From positions 1 to 29,173 of the IMG/VR virus record IMGVR_UViG_3300005838_000046: a stretch of 29,173 nucleotides of DNA. One strand, 5' to 3'. The notes under the pieces are model-generated. The model ran no database searches and was not told the origin of the DNA. It saw only the letters and a program-made list of their open reading frames with translations. Positions 11,388 through 19,760 of the stretch are shown piece by piece (position 1 is the stretch's first letter; the number at the start of each line of letters is the position of its first letter). The DNA comes from a virus. The translations under genes and the position numbers were made by a program.

Positions 11388-14192
11388 ATGACAATTTATG
11401 GTTTCCATAAGCTTACAAGTACGTTAAAAAGCATGGAAGGTATATCTTCAGATGAAAGATACTTTGAAGGTCTTTTGACTGTTCAAATGAAAGATAAGCA
11501 AGGTGAAGTTACCATAGTTGATGAGTTATACAAGGTATTGCCTGTATGGATAGACAGAGGAGCACCAATCAGTGATACTCACTCTAACAGAATTGTAGGC
11601 AAAGGTATCAATTATTCTAGAACAACTGTAAAAAATGGTGAGGGTCATGAGTTACCTGCAATTAAAATAACTGGTAAAATTTTCAAGAATTATGAATTAG
11701 ATAATGTTATTTGGAATAAAATTAAAAATAATGAATACAAGGGATTGTCATTTGGTGGTGCAACGAGATCAGCAAGATCCCCAATTAAAATGAAAGACGG
11801 AAGTACTGCTTATGCATTAAGTGATCTTGAACATTATGAAGTTGCTGTATGTGCAGATCCTGCAGTACCAATGGCTATCATTACTGATTTTAATCAGATT
11901 GCTAAAGCAAATTTTAACTCATCTGTTAGAGATGATGGTAAGATGGTAATTCAATGTGACAAGATGGGTTGTTATGTCAATAAAACTGGAGGAGGAGATC
12001 TCTTAACTGTTATGGAAGGTGACAAACCAGAAAATTATAATGAAGTTGAGGCAGGAAAACAACGTGGTAGAGCCATTGATAAAACTGAACCAACAGGTTT
12101 AACTGCTAGACAATTAAAATTATGGAAAGAAATACAGGAAGATGATAAAGAAGATTCTGATAATCAATATTATAATAAATTTATGGAGAAAAAAGAGATG
12201 TTGGACGCAACATTAGGTAATAAGGAAGAGAAACGCCCAACACAACCTGAAAGTGATATGAGAGAAACTGAAACATCAGGTTATACACCAGATCTAGAAA
12301 AAGCTATTGAAATTATTAATAAAGCAGGATATAGAGTTGATACTGAAGATAGAAATAATGGTACAGAAATCAATGATACAAAAAGAGAAATACCTGAAAA
12401 GAAACTTCCAATAAAAGGATCACTATCACAAGAACTTCCAACTCAAATTCAACAAGCAGATCTAAACGAATCACAAACATTTGAACAAAAAGTACAAGCA
12501 TTGATGGCAGAAGGTAAGTCAAGAGAATCAGCAGAAAAGATTGTTGGTTCATTTGTACACAAGGTCGAAGCAAGTTCAGGCTCAGGTGGTGCAGGTATTG
12601 GTGGAGCAAATATGACTAACGGTGGAACTTTAACAACACAAACTGGTGGTGCAAATAACCCAATACATAATAATAAATGTCAATGTGATAAATGTAGAAG
12701 TAAGGGATTAGAAAAAGCAAAAGGAGATTATTGTCCTAACTGTGGAAAACATAAAAAACTTGGTGTTGCAGATAATGGAAGGGATATGGGTGATATGACA
12801 TCTATGGGTGGAGCCTGTCCTAATTGTGGTCATGGTTTTAAAGATCCAAGAAAACCTAAAGCAGCAGATATTAGTAATACTGGTTCAGGTGGAACAACAG
12901 AAGGAGCATTTAATCAAGATGCACCTAACGCACAAAGATTGAATAACAAAGCAGATGATGTAGATTTAGATAAAATTATTGAAGAAGAGACTGAAAATAT
13001 TAAAGGTAAGAAAGGTGGAGGTGGACATAGATCACTTGCTACAAGATTAACATCTGGACAAAATGCTAAAAAGAAGGCAGATGATGAGGAAGACGAAGAA
13101 GTAGCAGCACCACAAGAGGTTGAAGAAGAAAGACCTGAATGGGATTGGTTAATGAATAGACATAAATCAAAGGCAATTAGAGAGGTAAACAAGGTTCATG
13201 CTTTATTAAAATTAAACAAAGTAAGAGTAAAAGCATGTAAAAACTGTGGTTTAAAAGCAAGAGGAATGAGAAATGAAGGAGATACACTTCCAGTGTATAG
13301 AAGTAGAAAAACAAGAAAGCAAGATAAAGTAGTTCGAGATGCATATAGTAATATGAGGTTTGAAGATGGTTTTGAAGATGGAAGTAATTATGAAAACAAA
13401 GATTCAGAGGGTAAAAAACCAAGATCACTACCAAAACATGATAAAGATCCTAATTTTTACTCAGATTCATCAGTTGAAATAGATGGTAGATCTAGTCCTA
13501 AACCTCCAAGAGATCGTGATGATAGAGATGATAATAATGATCCACCAACTCCAAAGATACGTTACAGTAGAGGTGGAGATACTGCTGCAAGACAACTTAA
13601 AATGTCATTAGATGAACTCAATAAAAAAAAAGCTATGACATATAGAAAAACAAGAGGTAACGTAGAAATGAAATATCCAACAGTAGGTGAAGAAGTATGG
13701 GATTCAAAACAACAAAAACGTGTTAAAGAAACCAAGACACCAAAAAGAACAATGGCATTAGAAAAAGCATTATATGAACTTAAAAAACTACAAATTTCAG
13801 GTGGTTTAGGCTCAAGAGGTCTAGGATCAGATCATGGACATACTCAAGGCTCAGGCGACAGTACTCAAGTAACATTAGTACAACCAAGACCTGAAGATGA
13901 TAGGGTACAATCAAAAAGAACAACACAAGAACCTAAAGTTGTAAAAAAGATAAGAGCAAACAGAGGTGTAGGAGCATTTGGTAGTGATTTACCTGATGGA
14001 TCTAAAAATGAAGCACCTGTTGCCGATGAAAATACCAGATATATTGATCATAATGGAAAAGCTTGGAAAACACAGGCAGAAGCAGATGCAGTTCCTGCAA
14101 GAAAACGTATGAATAGAAGACTAGCACGTGATAGAAGAAATGCTTATAGAGCAGATACTAGACAAACTATAGGCGATAGACTAAAAGAATAA
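11388..14192 (+). CDS. Prohead maturation protease fused to a very long charged zinc-ribbon region
   Basis: 934 residues. Residues 1-170 look like a viral prohead serine protease of the XkdF/HK97 type: PISDTHSN with candidate His65 and EYKGLSFGGATRS with candidate Ser121. The enzyme would trim scaffold and capsid subunits during head maturation. The remaining ~760 residues are unusual for this family: charged, Gly/Asn/Lys-rich and probably disordered. They contain CDKMGC near 190, a zinc cluster at about 430-485 (CQCDKC, CPNCGKH, CPNCGHGF), a helical block with ACKNCG near 615, and a basic C-terminus (NRRLARDRRNAYRA). The frame is open throughout with no sign of frameshift. Codon use becomes more A/T-rich after the protease domain. 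The tail could be an internal scaffold, a DNA-binding core protein or a cleaved precursor. Confidence 0.75.
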   Translation: MTIYGFHKLTSTLKSMEGISSDERYFEGLLTVQMKDKQGEVTIVDELYKVLPVWIDRGAPISDTHSNRIVGKGINYSRTTVKNGEGHELPAIKITGKIFKNYELDNVIWNKIKNNEYKGLSFGGATRSARSPIKMKDGSTAYALSDLEHYEVAVCADPAVPMAIITDFNQIAKANFNSSVRDDGKMVIQCDKMGCYVNKTGGGDLLTVMEGDKPENYNEVEAGKQRGRAIDKTEPTGLTARQLKLWKEIQEDDKEDSDNQYYNKFMEKKEMLDATLGNKEEKRPTQPESDMRETETSGYTPDLEKAIEIINKAGYRVDTEDRNNGTEINDTKREIPEKKLPIKGSLSQELPTQIQQADLNESQTFEQKVQALMAEGKSRESAEKIVGSFVHKVEASSGSGGAGIGGANMTNGGTLTTQTGGANNPIHNNKCQCDKCRSKGLEKAKGDYCPNCGKHKKLGVADNGRDMGDMTSMGGACPNCGHGFKDPRKPKAADISNTGSGGTTEGAFNQDAPNAQRLNNKADDVDLDKIIEEETENIKGKKGGGGHRSLATRLTSGQNAKKKADDEEDEEVAAPQEVEEERPEWDWLMNRHKSKAIREVNKVHALLKLNKVRVKACKNCGLKARGMRNEGDTLPVYRSRKTRKQDKVVRDAYSNMRFEDGFEDGSNYENKDSEGKKPRSLPKHDKDPNFYSDSSVEIDGRSSPKPPRDRDDRDDNNDPPTPKIRYSRGGDTAARQLKMSLDELNKKKAMTYRKTRGNVEMKYPTVGEEVWDSKQQKRVKETKTPKRTMALEKALYELKKLQISGGLGSRGLGSDHGHTQGSGDSTQVTLVQPRPEDDRVQSKRTTQEPKVVKKIRANRGVGAFGSDLPDGSKNEAPVADENTRYIDHNGKAWKTQAEADAVPARKRMNRRLARDRRNAYRADTRQTIGDRLKE

Positions 14193-14214
14193 CAATATAA
14201 ATGTTCCCACAATC

Positions 14215-14222
14215 TTTATAAA
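14215..14222 (+). promoter_or_regulatory. TATA box for scaffold and capsid genes
   Basis: TTTATAAA, 25 nt before the ATG at 14248; the capsid gene follows with one spacer base and would share this promoter. Confidence 0.6.
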
Positions 14223-14247
14223 CCCTGTTATATGTAATTCAATATAC

Positions 14248-14823
14248 ATGACTTTAGAAGAACTTAGAAAAGAAGATCATGAAGACGAGAAAGACGAAGA
14301 AGAAGAAGAAGAATATGAATCAAAAGAAAAATCTTTTGACGAAGCTTTAATTGAAACTTTGTCTACTCTAACTGAGCACGTAAAAGCTCTGTCAGATTCT
14401 CAAGCAAATCTCGAAGAACGAGTTGAAAAAGCTCTCTTTGAAGAACCAAAAACACAGTTAAATATCAAACCAAAAGAATCAGATTCTGAGGACATTGGTG
14501 CTGATGTAACTGTACCAGATACATTACAATCCAATTCTGTGCAAGCAGGATTAGATGACGATAAATCTGGTCAAGATAAACCTGAAAGTGATGATTCAGG
14601 ATTAGCTATGCAACAAAAAGCTAATTTCAATTTCACCACTGAAACACCAAGACCAAGTGCTTCTGTTGAAAACATAAACAAATCTGCTGACGTAGAATTG
14701 AATATGGTTTTGAAAGACGCAAGAAGTCAAGGTTATGAAGGTCTATCCCATGTTGCAAAAAGAATCTTAGCAGGCGATTATGGAAGCCCAGAAACGACAC
14801 AACAAAACGGAGGGTATTATTAA
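14248..14823 (+). CDS. Probable scaffold protein
   Basis: 191 residues. Very acidic start (DEKDEEEEEEYESKE), then a heptad helix ALIETLSTLTEHVKALSDSQ (about 32-65), a low-complexity middle, and a short C-terminal helical domain with SHVAKRILAGDYG. Acidic coiled-coil proteins encoded between maturation protease and capsid protein usually guide shell assembly and are then cleaved. The capsid gene starts one base after its stop, ensuring co-translation. Alternatively it is a minor head protein. Confidence 0.6.
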   Translation: MTLEELRKEDHEDEKDEEEEEEYESKEKSFDEALIETLSTLTEHVKALSDSQANLEERVEKALFEEPKTQLNIKPKESDSEDIGADVTVPDTLQSNSVQAGLDDDKSGQDKPESDDSGLAMQQKANFNFTTETPRPSASVENINKSADVELNMVLKDARSQGYEGLSHVAKRILAGDYGSPETTQQNGGYY

Positions 14824-14824
14824 A

Positions 14825-16042
14825 ATGCCTAAAATCCAAACAATCGACGAACTTGAAGCACTCTATTATGGATATAATAGAAACCTCATCAGAAAAGCTG
14901 ACGCTCCAATCACAACATCAACTGCAGGCACTTTTAATGCCGTATTTGGTGCTTATGCATGGGCTCAACTTAACTTAGAGGCAAACGCTTTCGGTATTCT
15001 ACCAAAAGTCCCTTGGGACAAATCTGGTTGGAGGGTTATTACTGACAAAGCTGTCCTTAATACCACAAACTCTAATACAGTATTAGGTGGAACTGCAGAA
15101 GGTGGATTAATTGCTGAAACAACCAAACCTCAACTTAAAGAGATTGATGTAAAACCAAAAACAGCTCAGTTGCCATTCAGTGCATCTGAAGTAATGGAAT
15201 GGCTTGCAACACACTCTAAAGATGATATTTGGGGAGGCTTAGGTAGTCTTAGACTATTTATGGCTGTACAGCATAAAGAATTCCTCAATAGAGCATTGCT
15301 AAAAGATTCAGAGGTTGGTGCAGCAGCAGGTGGTGCCTTCGCAGGCACACTGGACTTTGAGTCACTAGACAGAATTATTTCTTCAAACGCTGAAGAAACA
15401 GTTGTCGGTGGTGCAGGTTCAAAACACTACAATCCTTGGGCAGCAAGTGCTGATATCAATAGAGATACCAACGCAATGCCTGAATTTGATTGTACTGTAG
15501 AATCCGCTGGTGGAGCAATAGGAACAGATGGTGTTCTTACCGATGATACATTACGAACTTTCCTTAGAAAGATCCGTATTGCAGCAGGTAAAGATCCAAA
15601 CGTATTCTTAGGTTCCCACGAAGTTTATTCCGAAATCCAAGGCTTGTATATGCCTTCTGTAAGAGTTGCAAACCCTTACGGTGAGAGCTTAGTACAAATC
15701 GACGTAAACGGAATCCAAACTTTCAAAGGCACTGGAGTAGGTATTCACGTAGATTCTATCTATGGAGTCCCATTCATTCCAACAAAAGATGCACCGTCAT
15801 ACGGTAACACTGAAGTTGGAAGACTATTTGCATTAGATACATCTGATGCAGAAGGTTATGGTTATCCAAGAATCGGAATCCAAGTAGCAATTCCTACCGA
15901 ATATTACGAAGCAACCCGAAGAACTCCTGCATATCCATTTGTCAACAATGCATTTGTTGAGAAAGGTGTATACAGAACTATGGGTGAAACTGTATGTCGT
16001 CACTTCAAATCTCAAGGCAAGATCAGAGATATTAAACTCTAG
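14825..16042 (+). CDS. Major capsid protein, HK97-like fold
   Basis: 405 residues from MPKIQTIDELEALYYGYNR. Evidence is mostly gene order plus capsid-like patterns: an N-terminal arm, AQLNLEANAFGILPKVPWDK, a GGTAEGGLIAET glycine-rich loop followed by KTAQLPFSASEVMEWLA like the spine helix entry, and a beta-rich C-terminal half. About 400 residues is usual for this fold. The start has GGAGG 11 nt before it; the earlier in-frame ATG at 14780 lies inside the upstream gene. Its base composition is less A/T-biased than its neighbours, fitting a highly expressed gene, and strong oligo-T runs follow. Confidence 0.8.
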   Translation: MPKIQTIDELEALYYGYNRNLIRKADAPITTSTAGTFNAVFGAYAWAQLNLEANAFGILPKVPWDKSGWRVITDKAVLNTTNSNTVLGGTAEGGLIAETTKPQLKEIDVKPKTAQLPFSASEVMEWLATHSKDDIWGGLGSLRLFMAVQHKEFLNRALLKDSEVGAAAGGAFAGTLDFESLDRIISSNAEETVVGGAGSKHYNPWAASADINRDTNAMPEFDCTVESAGGAIGTDGVLTDDTLRTFLRKIRIAAGKDPNVFLGSHEVYSEIQGLYMPSVRVANPYGESLVQIDVNGIQTFKGTGVGIHVDSIYGVPFIPTKDAPSYGNTEVGRLFALDTSDAEGYGYPRIGIQVAIPTEYYEATRRTPAYPFVNNAFVEKGVYRTMGETVCRHFKSQGKIRDIKL

Positions 16043-16058
16043 TCAAACCAAAATCCAA

Positions 16059-16072
16059 TTTTTTACTTTTTT
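16059..16072 (+). terminator. Oligo-T terminator after capsid gene
   Basis: TTTTTTACTTTTTT, 17 nt after the capsid stop; shares a 13-mer with the terminator at 11336. Confidence 0.6.
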
Positions 16073-16109
16073 AGATATATATCAAGTAACTCCCTAAACT
16101 AAGAATATA

Positions 16110-16117
16110 TTTATAGG
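16110..16117 (+). promoter_or_regulatory. TATA box for the metalloprotease gene
   Basis: TTTATAGG, 19 nt before the ATG at 16137. Confidence 0.55.
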
Positions 16118-16136
16118 TTTAACCCATTATTTTAAT

Positions 16137-16925
16137 ATGAAGTATGCTGTTATAATCCTTGTATTTATGGTTTTGTTCATGAATGTACCTTTAAATTCAT
16201 TTGCAGAAAATGGGGAATATAGTAAATATAATTCATTAAAATTAAGACATGCTACTAATCCTCATGTTTGTTTGTTTGAGGTCAATCCTGAGTTATATGA
16301 TTGGTATAAGTTAAAATACATAACAATATCTGCAATAGAAGAATGGATATTAAAATTAGAATATGTTTATCCTAACGGTAGTTGGGCTGTTCTTGTAGAA
16401 ACAATACCTTGGGAAGACCATAAAACTGCAAGTGCATTAGATTATCCTCAATGTAATATTATGATAAATTATGAAAAAACATCAAACAGTAAAACATTAG
16501 GAAACACAGGTTTAAATTTTAATGCATCTTGGCATAAATTTATGTTCATCAATGTATTTTTAGAAAGTCAAAAAAACATAACTAAGATTGTTATAGGTGA
16601 TGATATATCTACATCTACAGTTAACATGGTGCAAGAAAGTTATCCTTTATCAGAGAACACAATAAAAAATATCATAGTGCATGAATTTGGACATGGTTTA
16701 GGTTTGGCACATTTTAACTTAAACAGGTCAATGCAAGGTTACACACAATCTGTAATGGCACCAACAATAAGTCCATTTGATGAAAATCAGATTTTATCTG
16801 TCACATATCTAGATTTAGTCATGATTGGTAAAATATATGGAGAAAATGGTTGGAATAAACCAGTACCAGTATTCCATATTAAAGGGTGTTATATATCAGA
16901 TAGTTATATTTTTAGATGTTATTAA
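16137..16925 (+). CDS. Secreted matrixin-like zinc metalloprotease (metzincin)
   Basis: 262 residues. A clear signal peptide (1-23, cleavage near SFA) targets it outside the cell. VHEFGHGLGLAH (181-192) is the metzincin HExGHxxGxxH site, with three zinc-binding histidines and catalytic Glu183; SVMAP (205-209) supplies the Met-turn expected of the clan. The region before it is beta-rich with several cysteines. The ending VTYLDLVMIGKIYGENGW resembles the C-terminal helix of extracellular proteases encoded by thaumarchaea. It has its own promoter and lies between terminators, so it is a separate unit inside the head genes. It could cut the host S-layer during entry or release, or be a virion component. 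The catalytic call is strong; the target is inferred. Confidence 0.85.
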   Translation: MKYAVIILVFMVLFMNVPLNSFAENGEYSKYNSLKLRHATNPHVCLFEVNPELYDWYKLKYITISAIEEWILKLEYVYPNGSWAVLVETIPWEDHKTASALDYPQCNIMINYEKTSNSKTLGNTGLNFNASWHKFMFINVFLESQKNITKIVIGDDISTSTVNMVQESYPLSENTIKNIIVHEFGHGLGLAHFNLNRSMQGYTQSVMAPTISPFDENQILSVTYLDLVMIGKIYGENGWNKPVPVFHIKGCYISDSYIFRCY

Positions 16926-16927
16926 AG

Positions 16928-16936
16928 TATATATAA
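16928..16936 (+). promoter_or_regulatory. TATA box for the 16958 gene
   Basis: TATATATAA, 21 nt before the ATG at 16958. Confidence 0.6.
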
Positions 16937-16957
16937 TAGTCTTTTTTATATAAGTTG

Positions 16958-17350
16958 ATGGCAATAACAATCGCACAAAATGCCTTACATAAAAGTCTTT
17001 CAGGCAAGACACTATCTATACAAAGTGAGCTGACATCAAAATTGAAATCAGTAGTAGTAGATATAACCTATGCAGCAGGTGATAACTATGCTACAAACGG
17101 TAATGTCGTAGATCTTTCATTAGGTAGTAGAATCGGTACTGTTATCGGAGCACAAATCTTCGATGGCAATAAAGGTTTACTTTTGCAATATGTTCCTTCT
17201 GCAACAAATGCAGCAGCAACAGGTAAGATTAAATGTTATGGTGAAGATCATACTGCCAAAGGTTCAGCAGCAAGAGCATTTGCAGAATTAGCAAACGCAT
17301 CAACTGCAACAAACAGTATGACCTGTAAAATCCGAGTACTAGGTTTCTAG
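16958..17350 (+). CDS. Small beta-rich structural protein, capsid decoration candidate
   Basis: 130 residues from MAITIAQNALHKSLSGKTLS. Predominantly beta strands with Gly/Ala/Asn turns, one Cys-pair candidate (CYG...TCK), no signal or membrane helix. A short beta-rich protein encoded after the capsid gene with its own promoter and terminator is often a decoration or cement protein. I cannot assign a family, and a role as minor tail protein is not excluded. The TTG one codon upstream is a less likely start. Confidence 0.5.
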   Translation: MAITIAQNALHKSLSGKTLSIQSELTSKLKSVVVDITYAAGDNYATNGNVVDLSLGSRIGTVIGAQIFDGNKGLLLQYVPSATNAAATGKIKCYGEDHTAKGSAARAFAELANASTATNSMTCKIRVLGF

Positions 17351-17353
17351 TCT

Positions 17354-17370
17354 CTTTTTTTCTATTTTTT
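17354..17370 (+). terminator. Oligo-T terminator
   Basis: TTTTTTTCTATTTTTT right after the stop at 17350. Confidence 0.6.
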
Positions 17371-17373
17371 ATA

Positions 17374-17437
17374 AAGTTAATTAACTTAATTAAGCTAAGT
17401 TAGCTAACTTTACATACGTTAGCTAACAGTTAATTAA
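17374..17437. repeat. Cluster of five palindromes, operator-like
   Basis: In 64 bp lie AAGTTAATTAACTT (17374-17387), CTTAATTAAG (17385-17394), AAGTTAGCTAACTT (17397-17410), GTTAGCTAAC (17418-17427) and TTAATTAA (17430-17437). All are perfect palindromes built on the half-sites GTTAA and GTTAG. The cluster is between a terminator and the TATA box at 17465, a typical place for an upstream activator or repressor array. Confidence 0.8.
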
Positions 17438-17464
17438 TACTATGTATTTCTATAGTTGATAAAG

Positions 17465-17473
17465 TTTATATAA
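17465..17473 (+). promoter_or_regulatory. TATA box for the 17494 gene
   Basis: TTTATATAA, 20 nt before the ATG; preceded by the palindrome cluster. Confidence 0.7.
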
Positions 17474-17493
17474 TTCCTCATATATGATATAAT

Positions 17494-17760
17494 ATGGGTA
17501 CAGAGAATCATAATGTTGTTTCCTTCAATGCTAATACTTTGGCAAAAGGATCTCATGGTGTCATAGTCGCTATATATTGTACTAAGGAACATGCAGGAGC
17601 AAAATTAGAAGTAATTAATGGTACTAATGCAGCAGGCACAGTTGAATTTGAGGTATTTGGATCATCAACTCAATCAGTCTTTAACATAAATAGACGTTTA
17701 GAAGATGGTATTTTCCTAAAAGTGACTAATGCAGCCGAATGGATAGTAGTTTTCAAATAG
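17494..17760 (+). CDS. 88-residue beta-rich protein of unknown function
   Basis: Strands separated by Gly/Asn turns (VIVAIYCTKEHAGAKLEVIN, then VEFEVFG and FLKVTNAAEWIVVF). No signal, no membrane helix. It looks like a small jelly-roll or Ig-type domain, so a capsid decoration or fibre-knob role is possible, but there is no motif to prove it. It is the gene next to the elaborate palindromic control region, which implies tight or strong regulation. Confidence 0.5.
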   Translation: MGTENHNVVSFNANTLAKGSHGVIVAIYCTKEHAGAKLEVINGTNAAGTVEFEVFGSSTQSVFNINRRLEDGIFLKVTNAAEWIVVFK

Positions 17761-17764
17761 AAAA

Positions 17765-17772
17765 TTTAAATA
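17765..17772 (+). promoter_or_regulatory. TATA box for the connector gene
   Basis: TTTAAATA, 21 nt before the ATG at 17794. Confidence 0.6.
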
Positions 17773-17793
17773 CAAAGTAACCTTTATAAAACT

Positions 17794-18408
17794 ATGGTCA
17801 CATACTGTACAGTAGCCGATGTTTCTGATTTTCTTCGTGTTCCAATCACTGCTACTACTACTCCAAATAAGGCTCAGGTCGAGAAAATTATCCTCAGGAA
17901 AGAGAAAGAACTTGACAGAAGAATAGGACACCATTTTGGAGGAGTTATATCATCAGGTAAGGAAATTCATGATTTACCATTATTATATTCTTATGGTTGG
18001 GGTTCACCAATATTTTTAAAACATAGACAGATTGCAGATTTAGATCCCGATGAAGGAGATAAAATAGAAATATGGACAGGTGACAGTTATATTGATCATA
18101 CAAATGATACAGGAGTTCATAACCTTGAAGGGGAGTATGGAAAGTTATATTTTCGTGGTTATATATTTACAATTATGAGAAAGAACAGAATAAGAGTAAC
18201 ATATCGTTATGGAGATCCAACGGTTCCTTATGATATACAAGACGCATGTATTAAACTAACAGCAATAGATTTGATCAACTCTAGTTTCAGAATGGATATT
18301 CTACCAACTGGTGCAAACGGTGTAGACATATCTGCATCTAAGTCAGATTGGAGAGCTGATATTGAAAACTGTATAGACAATCGACAAGAAATATTCTTTA
18401 TACCTTAG
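17794..18408 (+). CDS. Head-tail connector (adaptor) protein
   Basis: 204 residues. The opening (MVTYCTVADVSDFLRVP...VEKIILRKEKELDRRIGHHF) is the helical start typical of gp6/gp15-type adaptors that dock under the portal. The middle is a beta domain and the end returns to a helix (VPYDIQDACIKLTAIDLINSS), again as in these adaptors. It follows head genes and precedes tail-completion genes, as expected. The next gene starts one base after its stop. Confidence 0.7.
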   Translation: MVTYCTVADVSDFLRVPITATTTPNKAQVEKIILRKEKELDRRIGHHFGGVISSGKEIHDLPLLYSYGWGSPIFLKHRQIADLDPDEGDKIEIWTGDSYIDHTNDTGVHNLEGEYGKLYFRGYIFTIMRKNRIRVTYRYGDPTVPYDIQDACIKLTAIDLINSSFRMDILPTGANGVDISASKSDWRADIENCIDNRQEIFFIP

Positions 18409-18409
18409 T

Positions 18410-19723
18410 ATGGTAAGAATTAAAGGATCTAGAAGAGGTGATAGATCTCTTACTTCTAAAACAAAAAAAGTAATGCATGCAAGATTAATTGGAAGTAAAA
18501 TAAATTCATTGGTAGATCAAACAAATCAAGATATATTAGAAATGTTTAGAGGACAAGGTTTGGATTATGTACCATTTAAATTAGAATATAATACATATTC
18601 AGTTCGTGGATCTTATAATAATTTATATGATCCTACTAAAACCCCTTATAAAAAAGATGGAACAGAAGGGGAAGTATGGAAATCAGTAAAAAATGTAACT
18701 TTAAATCTTGATTCAAAATTTCTTGAGTATTATTTTCAGGATAAAATAGGATATGATTCTTGGCTTTCTAGTAATCACCCTCAAATATCACGGGCTCATT
18801 GGAAACATGTTAAGTTAGACCACCCTGATAGTCCACAATATGAATCATTAAAAAAACAATATCATGCAGAAGTTCCACATCAATTACAACGACCAGATAT
18901 ATTACCTAATAAAATCAAAACAAAAAGTGGAAGAATTGATCAAAAAGCATCAACCATTTTAGGGTATGTTAGAGAAAAGCAAAGTACTACAGAACATGGA
19001 CAAAAAGATTTCAAATCATTTACTGGTAGAGATGTTGAAAAGTTTTTTGAAGGAGAAGGTTTTTTATTCAAAGGTAATATAAAATCTTATTTAGATGAAA
19101 ATAGTGATGAAAGAATACAAAGTGTATTAACAGCAGCATTGGAAAAGTTTAATGAGGCATTTCTAAATCTTGATCTAACAGAAACAGTTGCTTCAAAAGA
19201 AGAGATAGAATCTCAGAAAAAAACATCTGACAAACATAAAGAATTTTTAAGTGAGATTGATGAGATAAAACAACAACAGATAAAAACACCTAAATTTCCA
19301 AATATAAACAATATTAGAGACTGGTTTATTAGAACAGGTATTTTCAAATCTTATAAATTTGATGATTTCTTAAATATTAAAACAGTAAAAGGAAGAATGA
19401 ATTTTATAGACAGATCAGTGTTTTTGATAGCAAATGGAGTATATGCTAATGCTTTAGGACAGAATACAGCAAGTTGGAGTGGTAAATATAAACAAAATGC
19501 AGGTGCTAAAATACCTATATCTAAGGCAAGAAAAAATAAAAGACAAGTAAAATCAGATTTGTATAAAGAACGTGGGGATAGATCCAAATATCAAACAGAA
19601 AGACAGATTAAATATGAAGTTTGGAGAAAAGCAAATACTACTATTGCTCGTGGTTGGTATAATAGATATGATAAGGGTAGAAGAAAAAAACCTACGAGTA
19701 GTCGTACTGACGACCGTGTATAA
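18410..19723 (+). CDS. Large neck-region or minor head protein, unassigned
   Basis: 437 residues, basic, soluble. The N-terminal GSRRGDRSLTSKTKKVMH and C-terminal half (KNKRQVKSDLYKERGDRSKY, RRKKPTSSRTDD) are strongly basic; the centre contains a helical acidic stretch (about 235-300). In this slot, between connector and tail terminator, phages encode a small stopper/head-closure protein of roughly 100-150 residues, so this would be a greatly enlarged version or a different minor head protein. No catalytic motif seen. It is co-transcribed with the connector gene. Confidence 0.55.
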   Translation: MVRIKGSRRGDRSLTSKTKKVMHARLIGSKINSLVDQTNQDILEMFRGQGLDYVPFKLEYNTYSVRGSYNNLYDPTKTPYKKDGTEGEVWKSVKNVTLNLDSKFLEYYFQDKIGYDSWLSSNHPQISRAHWKHVKLDHPDSPQYESLKKQYHAEVPHQLQRPDILPNKIKTKSGRIDQKASTILGYVREKQSTTEHGQKDFKSFTGRDVEKFFEGEGFLFKGNIKSYLDENSDERIQSVLTAALEKFNEAFLNLDLTETVASKEEIESQKKTSDKHKEFLSEIDEIKQQQIKTPKFPNINNIRDWFIRTGIFKSYKFDDFLNIKTVKGRMNFIDRSVFLIANGVYANALGQNTASWSGKYKQNAGAKIPISKARKNKRQVKSDLYKERGDRSKYQTERQIKYEVWRKANTTIARGWYNRYDKGRRKKPTSSRTDDRV

Positions 19724-19731
19724 AGACAAAC

Positions 19732-19738
19732 TTAATAA
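19732..19738 (+). promoter_or_regulatory. TATA-like box for the tail terminator gene
   Basis: TTAATAA, 22 nt before the ATG at 19761. Confidence 0.45.
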
Positions 19739-19760
19739 CTTTGTAAAATCTATATAAAGT

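Noticed and set aside
13177-13434. Hydrophobic minus-strand frame opposite the protease extension
   Set aside because: Antisense of Lys/Asn/Glu codons yields Leu/Phe/Tyr-rich translation; no promoter or start signal.
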